Source: Thermoproteota archaeon | GTDB lineage: Archaea; Thermoproteota; Thermoprotei; Thermoproteales; Thermocladiaceae | Direction of reading: 5' to 3' | Length of the DNA stretch: 6,555 nt | NCBI GenBank assembly: GCA_013153895.1 | Contig: JAADDN010000026.1 | Span: forward strand, 1-6,555 | Part shown: piece by piece, positions 1-5,227 of the stretch | How the letters are laid out: each line of letters begins with the position of its first letter | Numbering within the stretch: the stretch's first letter is position 1 | Made by a program: the position numbers and the translations under genes | Notes under the pieces: model-generated | Databases searched by the model: none | What the model saw: the letters and a program-made list of their open reading frames with translations, nothing else | What the model was told of the DNA's origin: nothing

Positions 1-86
1 CTCAGCCTGGATAGAGCGGCGGGCTTTTAACCCGTGAAGGGGAGGAGACCCGTAGGTCCCGGGTTCAAATCCCGGCGGGCCCGCCA
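1..86 (+). tRNA. trnK: tRNA-Lys(UUU), 5'-truncated by the window edge, intron-containing
   Basis: This is the 3' part of a lysine tRNA gene. The window starts inside the D stem (tRNA position 11), so the 5' acceptor strand, positions 8-9 and base 10 are missing. What remains folds cleanly. The D stem closes with GAGC at 14-17. The anticodon stem is GCGGG (19-23) with CCCGT (49-53). The loop C-T-TTT-A gives anticodon TTT at 26-28. The T arm is CCGGG (59-63), TTCAAAT loop, CCCGG (71-75). The 3' acceptor strand is CGGGCCC (76-82), then discriminator G83 and an encoded CCA (84-86). The anticodon stem only forms properly once an 18-nt intron (30-47) is removed. Lysine identity rests on the anticodon. 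No T-rich terminator is visible directly after the CCA. Confidence 0.95.
30..47 (+). other. tRNA intron (18 nt) at canonical position 37/38
   Basis: An extra 18 nt sits one base after the anticodon, the canonical archaeal intron site. The precursor folds into a complete bulge-helix-bulge, the substrate of the archaeal splicing endonuclease. The outer helix is the anticodon stem (19-23 with 49-53). The 3' bulge is A46-G47-A48, cut after G47. The central 4-bp helix pairs 24-27 (CTTT) with 42-45 (GAGG). The 5' bulge is T28-A29-A30, cut after A29. The inner helix pairs CCC 31-33 with GGG 39-41 and closes a GTGAA loop. ACCCGT occurs at 30-35 and again at 48-53, so sequence alone permits other cut positions. 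Only the 37/38 placement gives both 3-nt bulges. Joining 1-29 to 48-86 restores a normal tRNA. Confidence 0.9.
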
Positions 87-118
87 CAAAAAACAAACCG
101 AGAACCGAGCACCTAATC

Positions 119-129
119 CTTATAAATAT
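119..129 (+). promoter_or_regulatory. TATA-like promoter of the thymidylate-kinase-like gene
   Basis: CTTATAAATAT lies about 33 nt before the ATG at 157. Archaeal transcription starts about 25-30 nt downstream of the box centre, so the mRNA would begin a few bases before the ATG. This supports 157 over the in-frame GTG at 34. Confidence 0.65.
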
Positions 130-156
130 TTCATTGCTTCTAGACAACGCGTTAGT

Positions 157-1056
157 ATGAAAATGAAGATTGCCTTATCAGTATTGTTCATAAGTATAGT
201 ACTGGCACGCTTGTTACTAGATTTACCCTCGTCATTATACTATATTATTTTTATAGTAATTCCATTTGTGTTCTACTTAGCTACTCATGATAAGGCAAAT
301 ACTATAAGGTTCTTCATATGTTGTTTAAGCATCTTACCTATCTTCCCCATATTTGTAACACCAGTATTCTATGTACTATCCTTAGCGTTAAATGATGAGT
401 ACTTGAGAAAGGTCTTTCATAGTAGGATAATAGTGTTCACAGGAATTGATGGTTCAGGTAAGTCAAGTCACAGTAAGGTCACTGCAGAATATTTGAGGAG
501 TAGAGGTATAGATTGTGTATGCTATCACTTCTTCAAGCATCCTCTAGTTACTGCTTTATCGATCCTTAAAGCAAGATTGAAGAAGGAACCTGTTAGAGGT
601 TGCAGATTTGTGTATACTGAAGAATTCAGGAGGGGTTTAAGAAGACCTTCAGCATTTTTAAGACCTATTCTTCAATTTATAGATAACTGGATATATATTG
701 GAGGTAAGATTCTTATTAACATATTACGAGGAAGATGGATTATCTGTGATAGATACTTCTATGATTATTATATAAGATTTAAATGTTTAGGATATCCTGT
801 CCCAAAACTTCTAGAGTTTCTAGTATATAAGTTAACTCCACGTCCAAGTCTCCTCATAGTTCTTGATACAAACCCATTACTGAGCTATAAGAGGAGAGAA
901 GGTGAGCATCCATTATGGTATTACGTGATTGCTAGAAGAGAATATTTAAAACTTGCTAAGAGAATGAATGGTATTATTATTAACACTATGAGACCTTTCG
1001 ATGTTGTTCAGATGGTAATTAATAAGATTATTGAAGATTTTCTTATAAAGAAGTAA
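157..1056 (+). CDS. membrane-anchored thymidylate-kinase-like P-loop protein
   Basis: This is a 299-residue protein with two parts. Residues about 1-78 contain three hydrophobic segments (roughly 4-21, 27-43 and 51-77), which should anchor it in the membrane. The rest resembles the thymidylate kinase / nucleoside monophosphate kinase fold. A Walker A loop GIDGSGKSS lies at 96-104 with K102, and its GxDGxGKS form is typical of dTMP kinases. A D198-R199-Y200 motif follows a hydrophobic strand, as in the kinase DRY motif. A hydrophobic strand ending in D237 precedes a basic LID-like stretch with K245, R246 and R247. The family transfers phosphate from ATP to a nucleoside monophosphate, but the true substrate here is unknown, and ordinary dTMP kinases are soluble and about 200 residues. 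The reading frame extends back to a GTG at 34, but that lies inside the tRNA. The ATG at 157 fits the TATA box; the ATG at 163 is the alternative. The gene converges on lysS with 8 nt between stop codons. Confidence 0.8.
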   Translation: MKMKIALSVLFISIVLARLLLDLPSSLYYIIFIVIPFVFYLATHDKANTIRFFICCLSILPIFPIFVTPVFYVLSLALNDEYLRKVFHSRIIVFTGIDGSGKSSHSKVTAEYLRSRGIDCVCYHFFKHPLVTALSILKARLKKEPVRGCRFVYTEEFRRGLRRPSAFLRPILQFIDNWIYIGGKILINILRGRWIICDRYFYDYYIRFKCLGYPVPKLLEFLVYKLTPRPSLLIVLDTNPLLSYKRREGEHPLWYYVIARREYLKLAKRMNGIIINTMRPFDVVQMVINKIIEDFLIKK

Positions 1057-1064
1057 AACTTGTT

Positions 1065-2465
1065 CTACATCTTCTTTAACACAAGCTGTGTATGTGTTGA
1101 TTGAACACCTTTCACTTCTCTTATCGTCTCAACAACATTGTTAAGTTCTTGCTGATCTTTTACAGCTATCTTCACTATTATATCATACTCTCCTGTTACT
1201 TCCATTACTTCTACTACTCCAGGTATTGCTGCTATTCTTCTAGCTATAGCTGTAGTGTATATATTTGATTCGCATTTCACCCACACGAGTGCTTCAAGCT
1301 TCTCAGGTGGTCTTAAGAGGACTCTTCTTCCTGTTACTTCTTCAACTAGCTCAAGAAGATCCTCATCTCTCCACGATCTTGTTCCTGATCTCTCTTTAAT
1401 CTTTCTAACTATCTGCTCAAGCTCTTCCTCAGATACTTGAACTCCAAGTCTCTCTAACCTCGCTTTTACAGCCTTCTTTCCAGTATACTTATCTATGACC
1501 CAGTCACGTGTTCTTCCTATCATCTCAGGTGGATATGGTTCATATGTCTGTGGATTTGCTAACACACCTGCTACATGTACTCCAGCCTTGTGTGTGAATG
1601 CGTTGTCTCCTACTACTGGTGCATGTGGTGGTAGTACTATTCCTGTATACTTCTCCACTAGTTTAGATAGTTCCATTATCTTCTTGAGATCTATCGTATC
1701 AATATTGTAATGTACTTTCAATGCTACAGCGATCTCCTGTAGACTAGCTATACCACATCTCTCACCAATTCCGTTTACTGTTACATGTATTGCTGATGCT
1801 CCACCTTCAAATGCTGCTAGAGAGTTAGCTACCGCCATCCCTAGATCATTATGAGCATGTATGTCTAATTCTACTCCAGGTACAGCTTTCTTGACAGTCT
1901 CGAAGAGAGTCTTAGCTTTGAATGGTGTAAGTATTCCAACTGTGTCTGCTAGACTTACTCTATCTGCTCCAGCTTCATAAGCTGTCTTAACTACCTGTAT
2001 TAGGAAATCTATGTCTGCTCTTGAAGCATCTTCAGCAGTAAATCTAACTTTTACACCATGTGATTTAGCGAAGCTTACGTGCTCAGCTATTATGTTTAGA
2101 GCTTCCTCTCTAGAGACCTTATGCTTATATTTGAGATGTAGGTCACTTACTCCATAGAATATGGCTATCCTATCGACCTCGCACTCCGCAGCCTTCTCAA
2201 TATCGTGTTTCACAGCTCTACAGTGACCTATTATCTCTGCTTCAAATCCTTGCCTAGCTATGAGTCTCACAGCCTTCTCTATGTCTGGAGCTACTGCTGG
2301 ATGACCAGCCTCTATCATGTCTATACCAGCTTCATCAAGTTTTCTAGCTATCTCAAGCTTCTGATCAATTGTGAACGATACTCCCGGTGTCTGCTCTCCT
2401 TCTCTCAGTGTTGTATCGACGAGATATACTGGCTTTCTCACACTTGTCCTCTTCTGTCTCGACAT
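1065..2465 (-). CDS. lysS: homocitrate synthase with C-terminal RAM domain
   Basis: Predicted to condense 2-oxoglutarate with acetyl-CoA to homocitrate, the first step of the alpha-aminoadipate route to lysine. The 466-residue protein opens its TIM barrel with DTTLREGEQTPGV (17-29), containing the catalytic R21 and metal ligand D17. The other metal ligands are in HAHND (H203, H205). GERCG (234-238) and the KAGVH segment (293-297) are also typical of the isopropylmalate/homocitrate synthase family. Residues about 390-466 form a RAM domain like the ligand-binding half of Lrp/AsnC regulators. From memory, Sulfolobus LysS has the same layout and closely similar sequence throughout, which is why I prefer homocitrate synthase over 2-isopropylmalate synthase; the latter carries a different regulatory domain. 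Inference: the RAM domain mediates feedback by lysine or another amino acid. The ATG at 2465 lies about 29 nt after a TATA-like box. No other lysine genes are in the window. Confidence 0.88.
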   Translation of the reverse strand: MSRQKRTSVRKPVYLVDTTLREGEQTPGVSFTIDQKLEIARKLDEAGIDMIEAGHPAVAPDIEKAVRLIARQGFEAEIIGHCRAVKHDIEKAAECEVDRIAIFYGVSDLHLKYKHKVSREEALNIIAEHVSFAKSHGVKVRFTAEDASRADIDFLIQVVKTAYEAGADRVSLADTVGILTPFKAKTLFETVKKAVPGVELDIHAHNDLGMAVANSLAAFEGGASAIHVTVNGIGERCGIASLQEIAVALKVHYNIDTIDLKKIMELSKLVEKYTGIVLPPHAPVVGDNAFTHKAGVHVAGVLANPQTYEPYPPEMIGRTRDWVIDKYTGKKAVKARLERLGVQVSEEELEQIVRKIKERSGTRSWRDEDLLELVEEVTGRRVLLRPPEKLEALVWVKCESNIYTTAIARRIAAIPGVVEVMEVTGEYDIIVKIAVKDQQELNNVVETIREVKGVQSTHTQLVLKKM

Positions 2466-2487
2466 GCGTGCACTACGTTACAAACTG

Positions 2488-2501
2488 ACTAAATAATAAA
2501 T
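2488..2501 (-). promoter_or_regulatory. TATA-like promoter of lysS
   Basis: On the minus strand an AT-only stretch reading ATTTATTATTTAG is centred about 29 nt before the lysS ATG. This fits a leaderless mRNA. It shares the 90-nt spacer with the aIF5A promoter, and the two boxes are about 30 nt apart. Confidence 0.6.
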
Positions 2502-2518
2502 ATTGCGACCTTGAACAA

Positions 2519-2530
2519 AACTTAATAGAG
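2519..2530 (+). promoter_or_regulatory. TATA-like promoter of the aIF5A gene
   Basis: AACTTAATAGAG, preceded by an A-rich BRE-like AACAAAA, is centred about 31 nt before the ATG at 2556. The predicted start site lies within a few bases of that ATG. I see no Shine-Dalgarno sequence. Confidence 0.6.
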
Positions 2531-2555
2531 GACTCTCTAACTATTAGCGAAGACC

Positions 2556-2969
2556 ATGCCAGTAGATAGATCAAAGGTGAAACCAGTAGAAGCAGGTTCA
2601 CTCAAAGAGGGAAGCTACGTAGTCATAGACGATGAGCCATGTAAGGTAGTTGAAGTAGAGAAGAGCAAGACAGGTAAGCATGGATCAGCAAAAGTGAGGA
2701 TAGTAGGTATAGGAGTATTCGATGGTGTTAAGAGAACCATGGTAGTCCCATCAGACGCACAGGTAGAAGTACCATTAATAGAGAAGTTTAATGCACAAGT
2801 CATAGCAATATCAGGAGACACAATACAGCTGATGGACTTGAGAGACTACTCAACGTTCGAGCTAACTATGAATGAGGTAGAGGAGGAGGTTAGAGGTAAA
2901 CTTGAGCCAGGTATACAGGTAGAAGTATGGGACATAGGTGGTCGAAGAAAGATAATGAGAACAAAGTAA
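2556..2969 (+). CDS. eif5a: translation initiation factor aIF5A
   Basis: This 137-residue protein is the archaeal eIF5A homologue. It binds the ribosome and relieves stalling during peptide-bond formation, with a role in termination in the wider family. The hallmark loop KSKTGKHGSAK occupies 36-46, and K41 is the lysine expected to be converted to (deoxy)hypusine. The N-terminal SH3-like domain covers about 1-70. The C-terminal OB-fold covers about 72-137 and contains the typical DLRDYSTFEL segment (94-103). The length is normal for archaea. No deoxyhypusine synthase gene is in the window. The gene is driven by its own promoter, divergent from lysS. Its stop is only 6 nt from the stop of the convergent DUF655 gene, so the two transcripts very probably overlap at their 3' ends. 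Confidence 0.97.
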   Translation: MPVDRSKVKPVEAGSLKEGSYVVIDDEPCKVVEVEKSKTGKHGSAKVRIVGIGVFDGVKRTMVVPSDAQVEVPLIEKFNAQVIAISGDTIQLMDLRDYSTFELTMNEVEEEVRGKLEPGIQVEVWDIGGRRKIMRTK

Positions 2970-2975
2970 CATAAT

Positions 2976-3563
2976 TTACACGAGAGCTGCTGAGTAAGGA
3001 CCACCAACAAAGAGGTAATACTTCTCACCACCCTGTAACTCTCTAAGTATCCTATCAACAATAAGCTTCTCAGGATCTATACCAACTCTCTTCCTAATAT
3101 CTTCAAAACTCTCGAATGGTCTCTTCTTACGTTCTTCAAGTATTGTCCACAGAGTCTTCTTACCGATACCCTTCAACAGCTCTAGTGAGTGAAGTTTCAA
3201 CGTTATTGGGCCAGCCTTATTGAAGAACTCTACGAATCTCTTCTCCTGCTTCTTAACAATCTCAAGTATTACCTTCTCAAGATTAGCCTTTGCCTCCTCT
3301 GTAAGTTCATCATACTTGAGTCTTCTAACTATCTTATCTATCTTATCTCTGACTCCTGGACCTATATATACTCTCTCCATGACTTGAACCTCAACTCCAG
3401 GTTTGACAGTTAGCTCTAGAAGTGTGAAATATTGCTCTCCTATAGCTTGTACATAGGTCTCATTTCTTGGAAATCCTCTACGTATAACTGTGCTCTCTCT
3501 AAGCACTACCTGCTCTGGTGGAATTATGTCCAGTATATATGCGTACTCTTCCTTTCTCGCCAT
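2976..3563 (-). CDS. DUF655 family predicted RNA-binding protein
   Basis: A 195-residue archaeal protein of the DUF655 family, thought to bind RNA or DNA; its biochemical role is not established. The N-terminal two thirds (about 6-115) is beta-rich followed by a charged helix (87-112), fitting an OB-like module. Residues 129-147 (LLKGIGKKTLWTILEERKK) form a clear helix-hairpin-helix motif, and a second helical unit (SFEDIRKRVGI, 152-162) follows. It lies 25 nt downstream of rpo4 on the same strand with no TATA box evident between them, so the two are probably co-transcribed. In many archaea this gene sits between rpo4 and the rRNA dimethyltransferase gene ksgA, which suggests a role in ribosome assembly or its coupling to transcription. 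Here ksgA is absent and aIF5A lies convergently at that place. I see no strong Shine-Dalgarno sequence ahead of the ATG. Confidence 0.88.
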   Translation of the reverse strand: MARKEEYAYILDIIPPEQVVLRESTVIRRGFPRNETYVQAIGEQYFTLLELTVKPGVEVQVMERVYIGPGVRDKIDKIVRRLKYDELTEEAKANLEKVILEIVKKQEKRFVEFFNKAGPITLKLHSLELLKGIGKKTLWTILEERKKRPFESFEDIRKRVGIDPEKLIVDRILRELQGGEKYYLFVGGPYSAALV

Positions 3564-3588
3564 AAGTTACTGCCTATTTTCCTACTTT

Positions 3589-3933
3589 TCACTTCTTCTT
3601 TCTATACCTATCTATTATGTTTAACATCTCTTGAAGCTCCTCTTCCGTGAACTCTCTCTTCTCTAGGCCAAGTATAGTGCGAAGCTCCTCAACATACTTA
3701 GGCATTATGTTAGCTATCTGTATAGCAGTCATCCTAGCAATACCAAACTTAGATACTAGCTCCTCCACGATCTTTCTAGCACTCTCAGCATCAGTCTTAG
3801 AGAACTTTCTTAAATAAGTGAGAACGTCTGATACCTCTATCTCACTTATACCATACTTAGATAACATGTCCTCGAGAAGTTTTAGAGCCTCCGGTATCGT
3901 TATATCCTCAACACTAATAATCTTCTTAGACAT
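3589..3933 (-). CDS. rpo4: DNA-directed RNA polymerase subunit Rpo4 (RpoF)
   Basis: This 114-residue protein is the archaeal counterpart of eukaryotic Rpb4. With Rpo7 it forms the stalk of RNA polymerase, which binds exiting RNA and aids open-complex formation and termination. The sequence is all-helical as expected. It has an N-terminal tip region (1-14), a central helical domain with a conserved pattern of L and E residues, and an HRDC-like C-terminal part. That part includes the motif FGIARMTAIQIANIMP (63-78), characteristic of archaeal Rpo4. The length is typical for the family. It is the first gene of a minus-strand unit with the DUF655 gene. Its ATG lies about 24 nt from a TATA-like box, implying a leaderless mRNA. 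In most archaea rpl21e sits directly upstream on the same strand; here it is divergent. Confidence 0.94.
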   Translation of the reverse strand: MSKKIISVEDITIPEALKLLEDMLSKYGISEIEVSDVLTYLRKFSKTDAESARKIVEELVSKFGIARMTAIQIANIMPKYVEELRTILGLEKREFTEEELQEMLNIIDRYRKKK

Positions 3934-3950
3934 AGAGGAAGACCACTCTC

Positions 3951-3963
3951 GGGTTAAAAACCC
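3951..3963 (-). promoter_or_regulatory. TATA-like box of rpo4 inside an inverted repeat
   Basis: On the minus strand GGGTTTTTAACCC is centred about 24 nt before the rpo4 ATG and is the best promoter element. It is itself a near-perfect inverted repeat (GGGTT/AACCC around a 3-nt centre), so its role could be promoter, protein-binding site or both. Confidence 0.5.
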
Positions 3964-3983
3964 TTACTCGACGTGAAAGAATA

Positions 3984-3995
3984 AGATTTATAACT
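3984..3995 (+). promoter_or_regulatory. TATA-like promoter of rpl21e
   Basis: AGATTTATAACT is centred about 35 nt before the rpl21e ATG, which would leave a leader of roughly 8-10 nt. It diverges from the rpo4 box about 30 nt away. Confidence 0.6.
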
Positions 3996-4024
3996 TCACT
4001 TAGACCTAACACGCCGAAGAAATC

Positions 4025-4417
4025 ATGGTAAAGAGAACACATGGTTATAGATTCAAGTGTAGGAAGCTACTATCAAAGTCTCCAAGAGAGAGAGGTAGAC
4101 CTGGTCTCATAAGATGGTTATACAAGTACGATATTGGTGAGAAGGTCGTGATAGATATAGATCCAACATATGTAACTACTGCACCACATAGAAGATATCA
4201 GGGCAAGGTTGGAACGATAATCGGTAAGAGAGGTAGAGCATACGTCATAGAGGTCTATCTAGGAAATAAGAGAAAGATCGTGATCACGACTCCAGATCAC
4301 ATAAAGCCACTTAACGAGCGTGAGAAGATCCTTAAAGTAATAGAGGAGCTAGGAATAAAGGCCTCTCCTGAGATAGCTGACAGAATAGTTCAAGAGAGTT
4401 TAAAGACGGTACAGTAA
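4025..4417 (+). CDS. rpl21e: 50S ribosomal protein L21e with C-terminal extension
   Basis: A large-subunit ribosomal protein found in archaea and eukaryotes (eL21). The basic N-terminus MVKRTHGYRFKCRKLLSKSP (1-20) is diagnostic. It is followed by an SH3-like barrel containing IGEKVVIDIDP (37-47), the HRRYQGKVGTI segment (55-65) and a conserved end near TTPDHIKPL (88-96). Archaeal L21e usually stops at about 95-102 residues. This one has 130, with a tail at about 97-130 predicted to form two short charged helices. The tail continues in frame with the same codon usage, so it looks genuine rather than read-through of an error. Its function is unknown. The gene is followed after 63 nt by the nuclease-like gene, which has its own TATA-like box. 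Confidence 0.95.
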   Translation: MVKRTHGYRFKCRKLLSKSPRERGRPGLIRWLYKYDIGEKVVIDIDPTYVTTAPHRRYQGKVGTIIGKRGRAYVIEVYLGNKRKIVITTPDHIKPLNEREKILKVIEELGIKASPEIADRIVQESLKTVQ

Positions 4418-4437
4418 GCACTAGTGTACATAGGTCG

Positions 4438-4450
4438 ATAATATTATAAC
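4438..4450 (+). promoter_or_regulatory. TATA-like promoter of the nuclease-like gene
   Basis: ATAATATTATAAC is centred about 37 nt before the TTG at 4481, leaving a predicted leader of about 8-12 nt. It lies in the short spacer after rpl21e, so the downstream gene can be transcribed alone as well as by read-through. Confidence 0.5.
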
Positions 4451-4480
4451 CCACCTCAAATAGTAGACTAGTAGAGAGCC

Positions 4481-5200
4481 TTGACTAACAAGGGCACGAG
4501 ATTCGAGGACTTTGTAGCGGAGCTCCTATCTAGGCTAGGCTTTGTTATCCTCGGTAAGAGAATAAGAGTATTCGTGAACGGTAACGAGGTCGGTGAAGTA
4601 GATATTCTAGCTCAAGATGCTGCAGGTAATAAATATGCTGTAGAGGTCAAGTCAGGTAAGATAGATGTTACAGGAATCAGGCAAGCCTACGTTAATGCTA
4701 AGATTCTGAATGCTAAGCCTCTCATAGTTGCTAGAGGATTCTCAAACACTTCAGCAGAAGCCTTAGCGAGAGAACTTGGTGTTGAGACAATAACGTTAGA
4801 CGAGAACGTCCTAGTTAAGGCTGAGGAGCTCATGATAGCTATCGAGATGGCTCTATACAAGTTTCTAGAGGACGTAACATCACTACTAGAGAAGATAAAG
4901 ACTATAGCAGAAGACGAGAAGCTCAGTACAGCAATACTCAAATGCGATGATTGGTCATGCATGTGTAGAGAACTTGGACTAAAGTCAGAGGAATGTGGTA
5001 CAGAAATAATGAAGATAAGAAATATGGTAAAGACTAATCAAAACACGACTCTAAGCTTCATGAAACTTAAAGCTCTCGTCAGACTCTACAGATTAATCAA
5101 GTGCATGCTTCAGAGAGAAAAAGATATCTACTCTAAGGAAAATATAGACCACAGCCCCGCTGGTCTCACGGGCCTGGACAGGGCGAAAAGCCCTGAATGA
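4481..5200 (+). CDS. PD-(D/E)XK nuclease-like protein with a cysteine cluster
   Basis: A 239-residue protein whose first 110 residues look like a RecB/Hjc-type PD-(D/E)XK nuclease domain. A helix contains E9 and E14, GEVD carries D41, EVK carries E55 and K57, and a Q68-A-Y70 helix motif follows. These form the expected metal-binding active site for phosphodiester cleavage. The DNA or RNA substrate is unknown. Residues about 110-148 are helical and amphipathic. C155, C160, C162 and C172 form a C-X4-C-X-C-X9-C cluster that could hold zinc or Fe-S. The start is TTG: a stop at 4472 blocks upstream starts, and no ATG/GTG codon precedes the conserved first helix. The last 15 residues (225-239) are read from the 5' half of the H/ACA RNA and look unlike the rest; the stop TGA lies in the RNA's K-turn. 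I cannot assign it to a characterised nuclease. Confidence 0.78.
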   Translation: MTNKGTRFEDFVAELLSRLGFVILGKRIRVFVNGNEVGEVDILAQDAAGNKYAVEVKSGKIDVTGIRQAYVNAKILNAKPLIVARGFSNTSAEALARELGVETITLDENVLVKAEELMIAIEMALYKFLEDVTSLLEKIKTIAEDEKLSTAILKCDDWSCMCRELGLKSEECGTEIMKIRNMVKTNQNTTLSFMKLKALVRLYRLIKCMLQREKDIYSKENIDHSPAGLTGLDRAKSPE

Positions 5201-5227
5201 AGGGCTCGCGGTCAGGCGGGGACAACT
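5155..5227 (+). ncRNA. H/ACA box guide RNA with a K-turn
   Basis: A GC-rich island in AT-rich DNA folds as a single-hairpin archaeal H/ACA RNA. The lower stem pairs 5155-5161 (CCCCGCT) with 5215-5221 (GGCGGGG), with one G-U pair. The ACA box (5222-5224) follows directly. The internal pocket has 5' guide strand 5162-5169 and 3' guide strand 5208-5214. The upper stem pairs 5170-5175 with 5202-5207 (two G-U). The top stem CAGGGC/GCCCTG (5179-5184 with 5190-5195) closes a GAAAA loop. Between these stems is a K-turn: a 3-nt bulge A5196-A5197-T5198, sheared pairs G5199-A5178 and A5200-G5177, and A5201 opposite G5176. This is the L7Ae-binding element of such RNAs. There are 14 nt between the upper stem and ACA, matching the family's 14-16 nt spacing. 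With Cbf5, Nop10, Gar1 and L7Ae it would direct pseudouridine formation in rRNA. No clear own promoter is visible, so it may be processed from the nuclease mRNA. Confidence 0.88.

Noticed and set aside
34..156. In-frame GTG extension of the thymidylate-kinase-like gene
   Set aside because: It runs through the tRNA intron, anticodon stem and T arm. The encoded peptide is basic and low in hydrophobicity, unlike the domain that follows, and the TATA box at 119-129 lies inside it. ATG 157 is the better start.
1255..1710. Plus-strand open frames opposite lysS
   Set aside because: Serine- and threonine-rich translations are the mirror of an AGA/AGG- and GAG-rich gene. lysS is a full-length conserved protein on the other strand.
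2615..2821. Minus-strand open frame opposite aIF5A
   Set aside because: Antisense shadow of a highly conserved gene, with no family resemblance and no promoter.
4418..4480. Possible C/D box RNA or small gene between rpl21e and the nuclease-like gene
   Set aside because: No RTGATGA or CTGA pair and no ORF. The spacer is explained by a TATA box and short leader.
5179..5206. Alternative hairpin AGCCCT/AGGGCT (5189-5194 with 5201-5206) or an intrinsic terminator
   Set aside because: It leaves the GGGC at 5181-5184 and the region before it unpaired and destroys the K-turn. The H/ACA fold uses almost all bases and fits known spacing. No T-run follows for a terminator.
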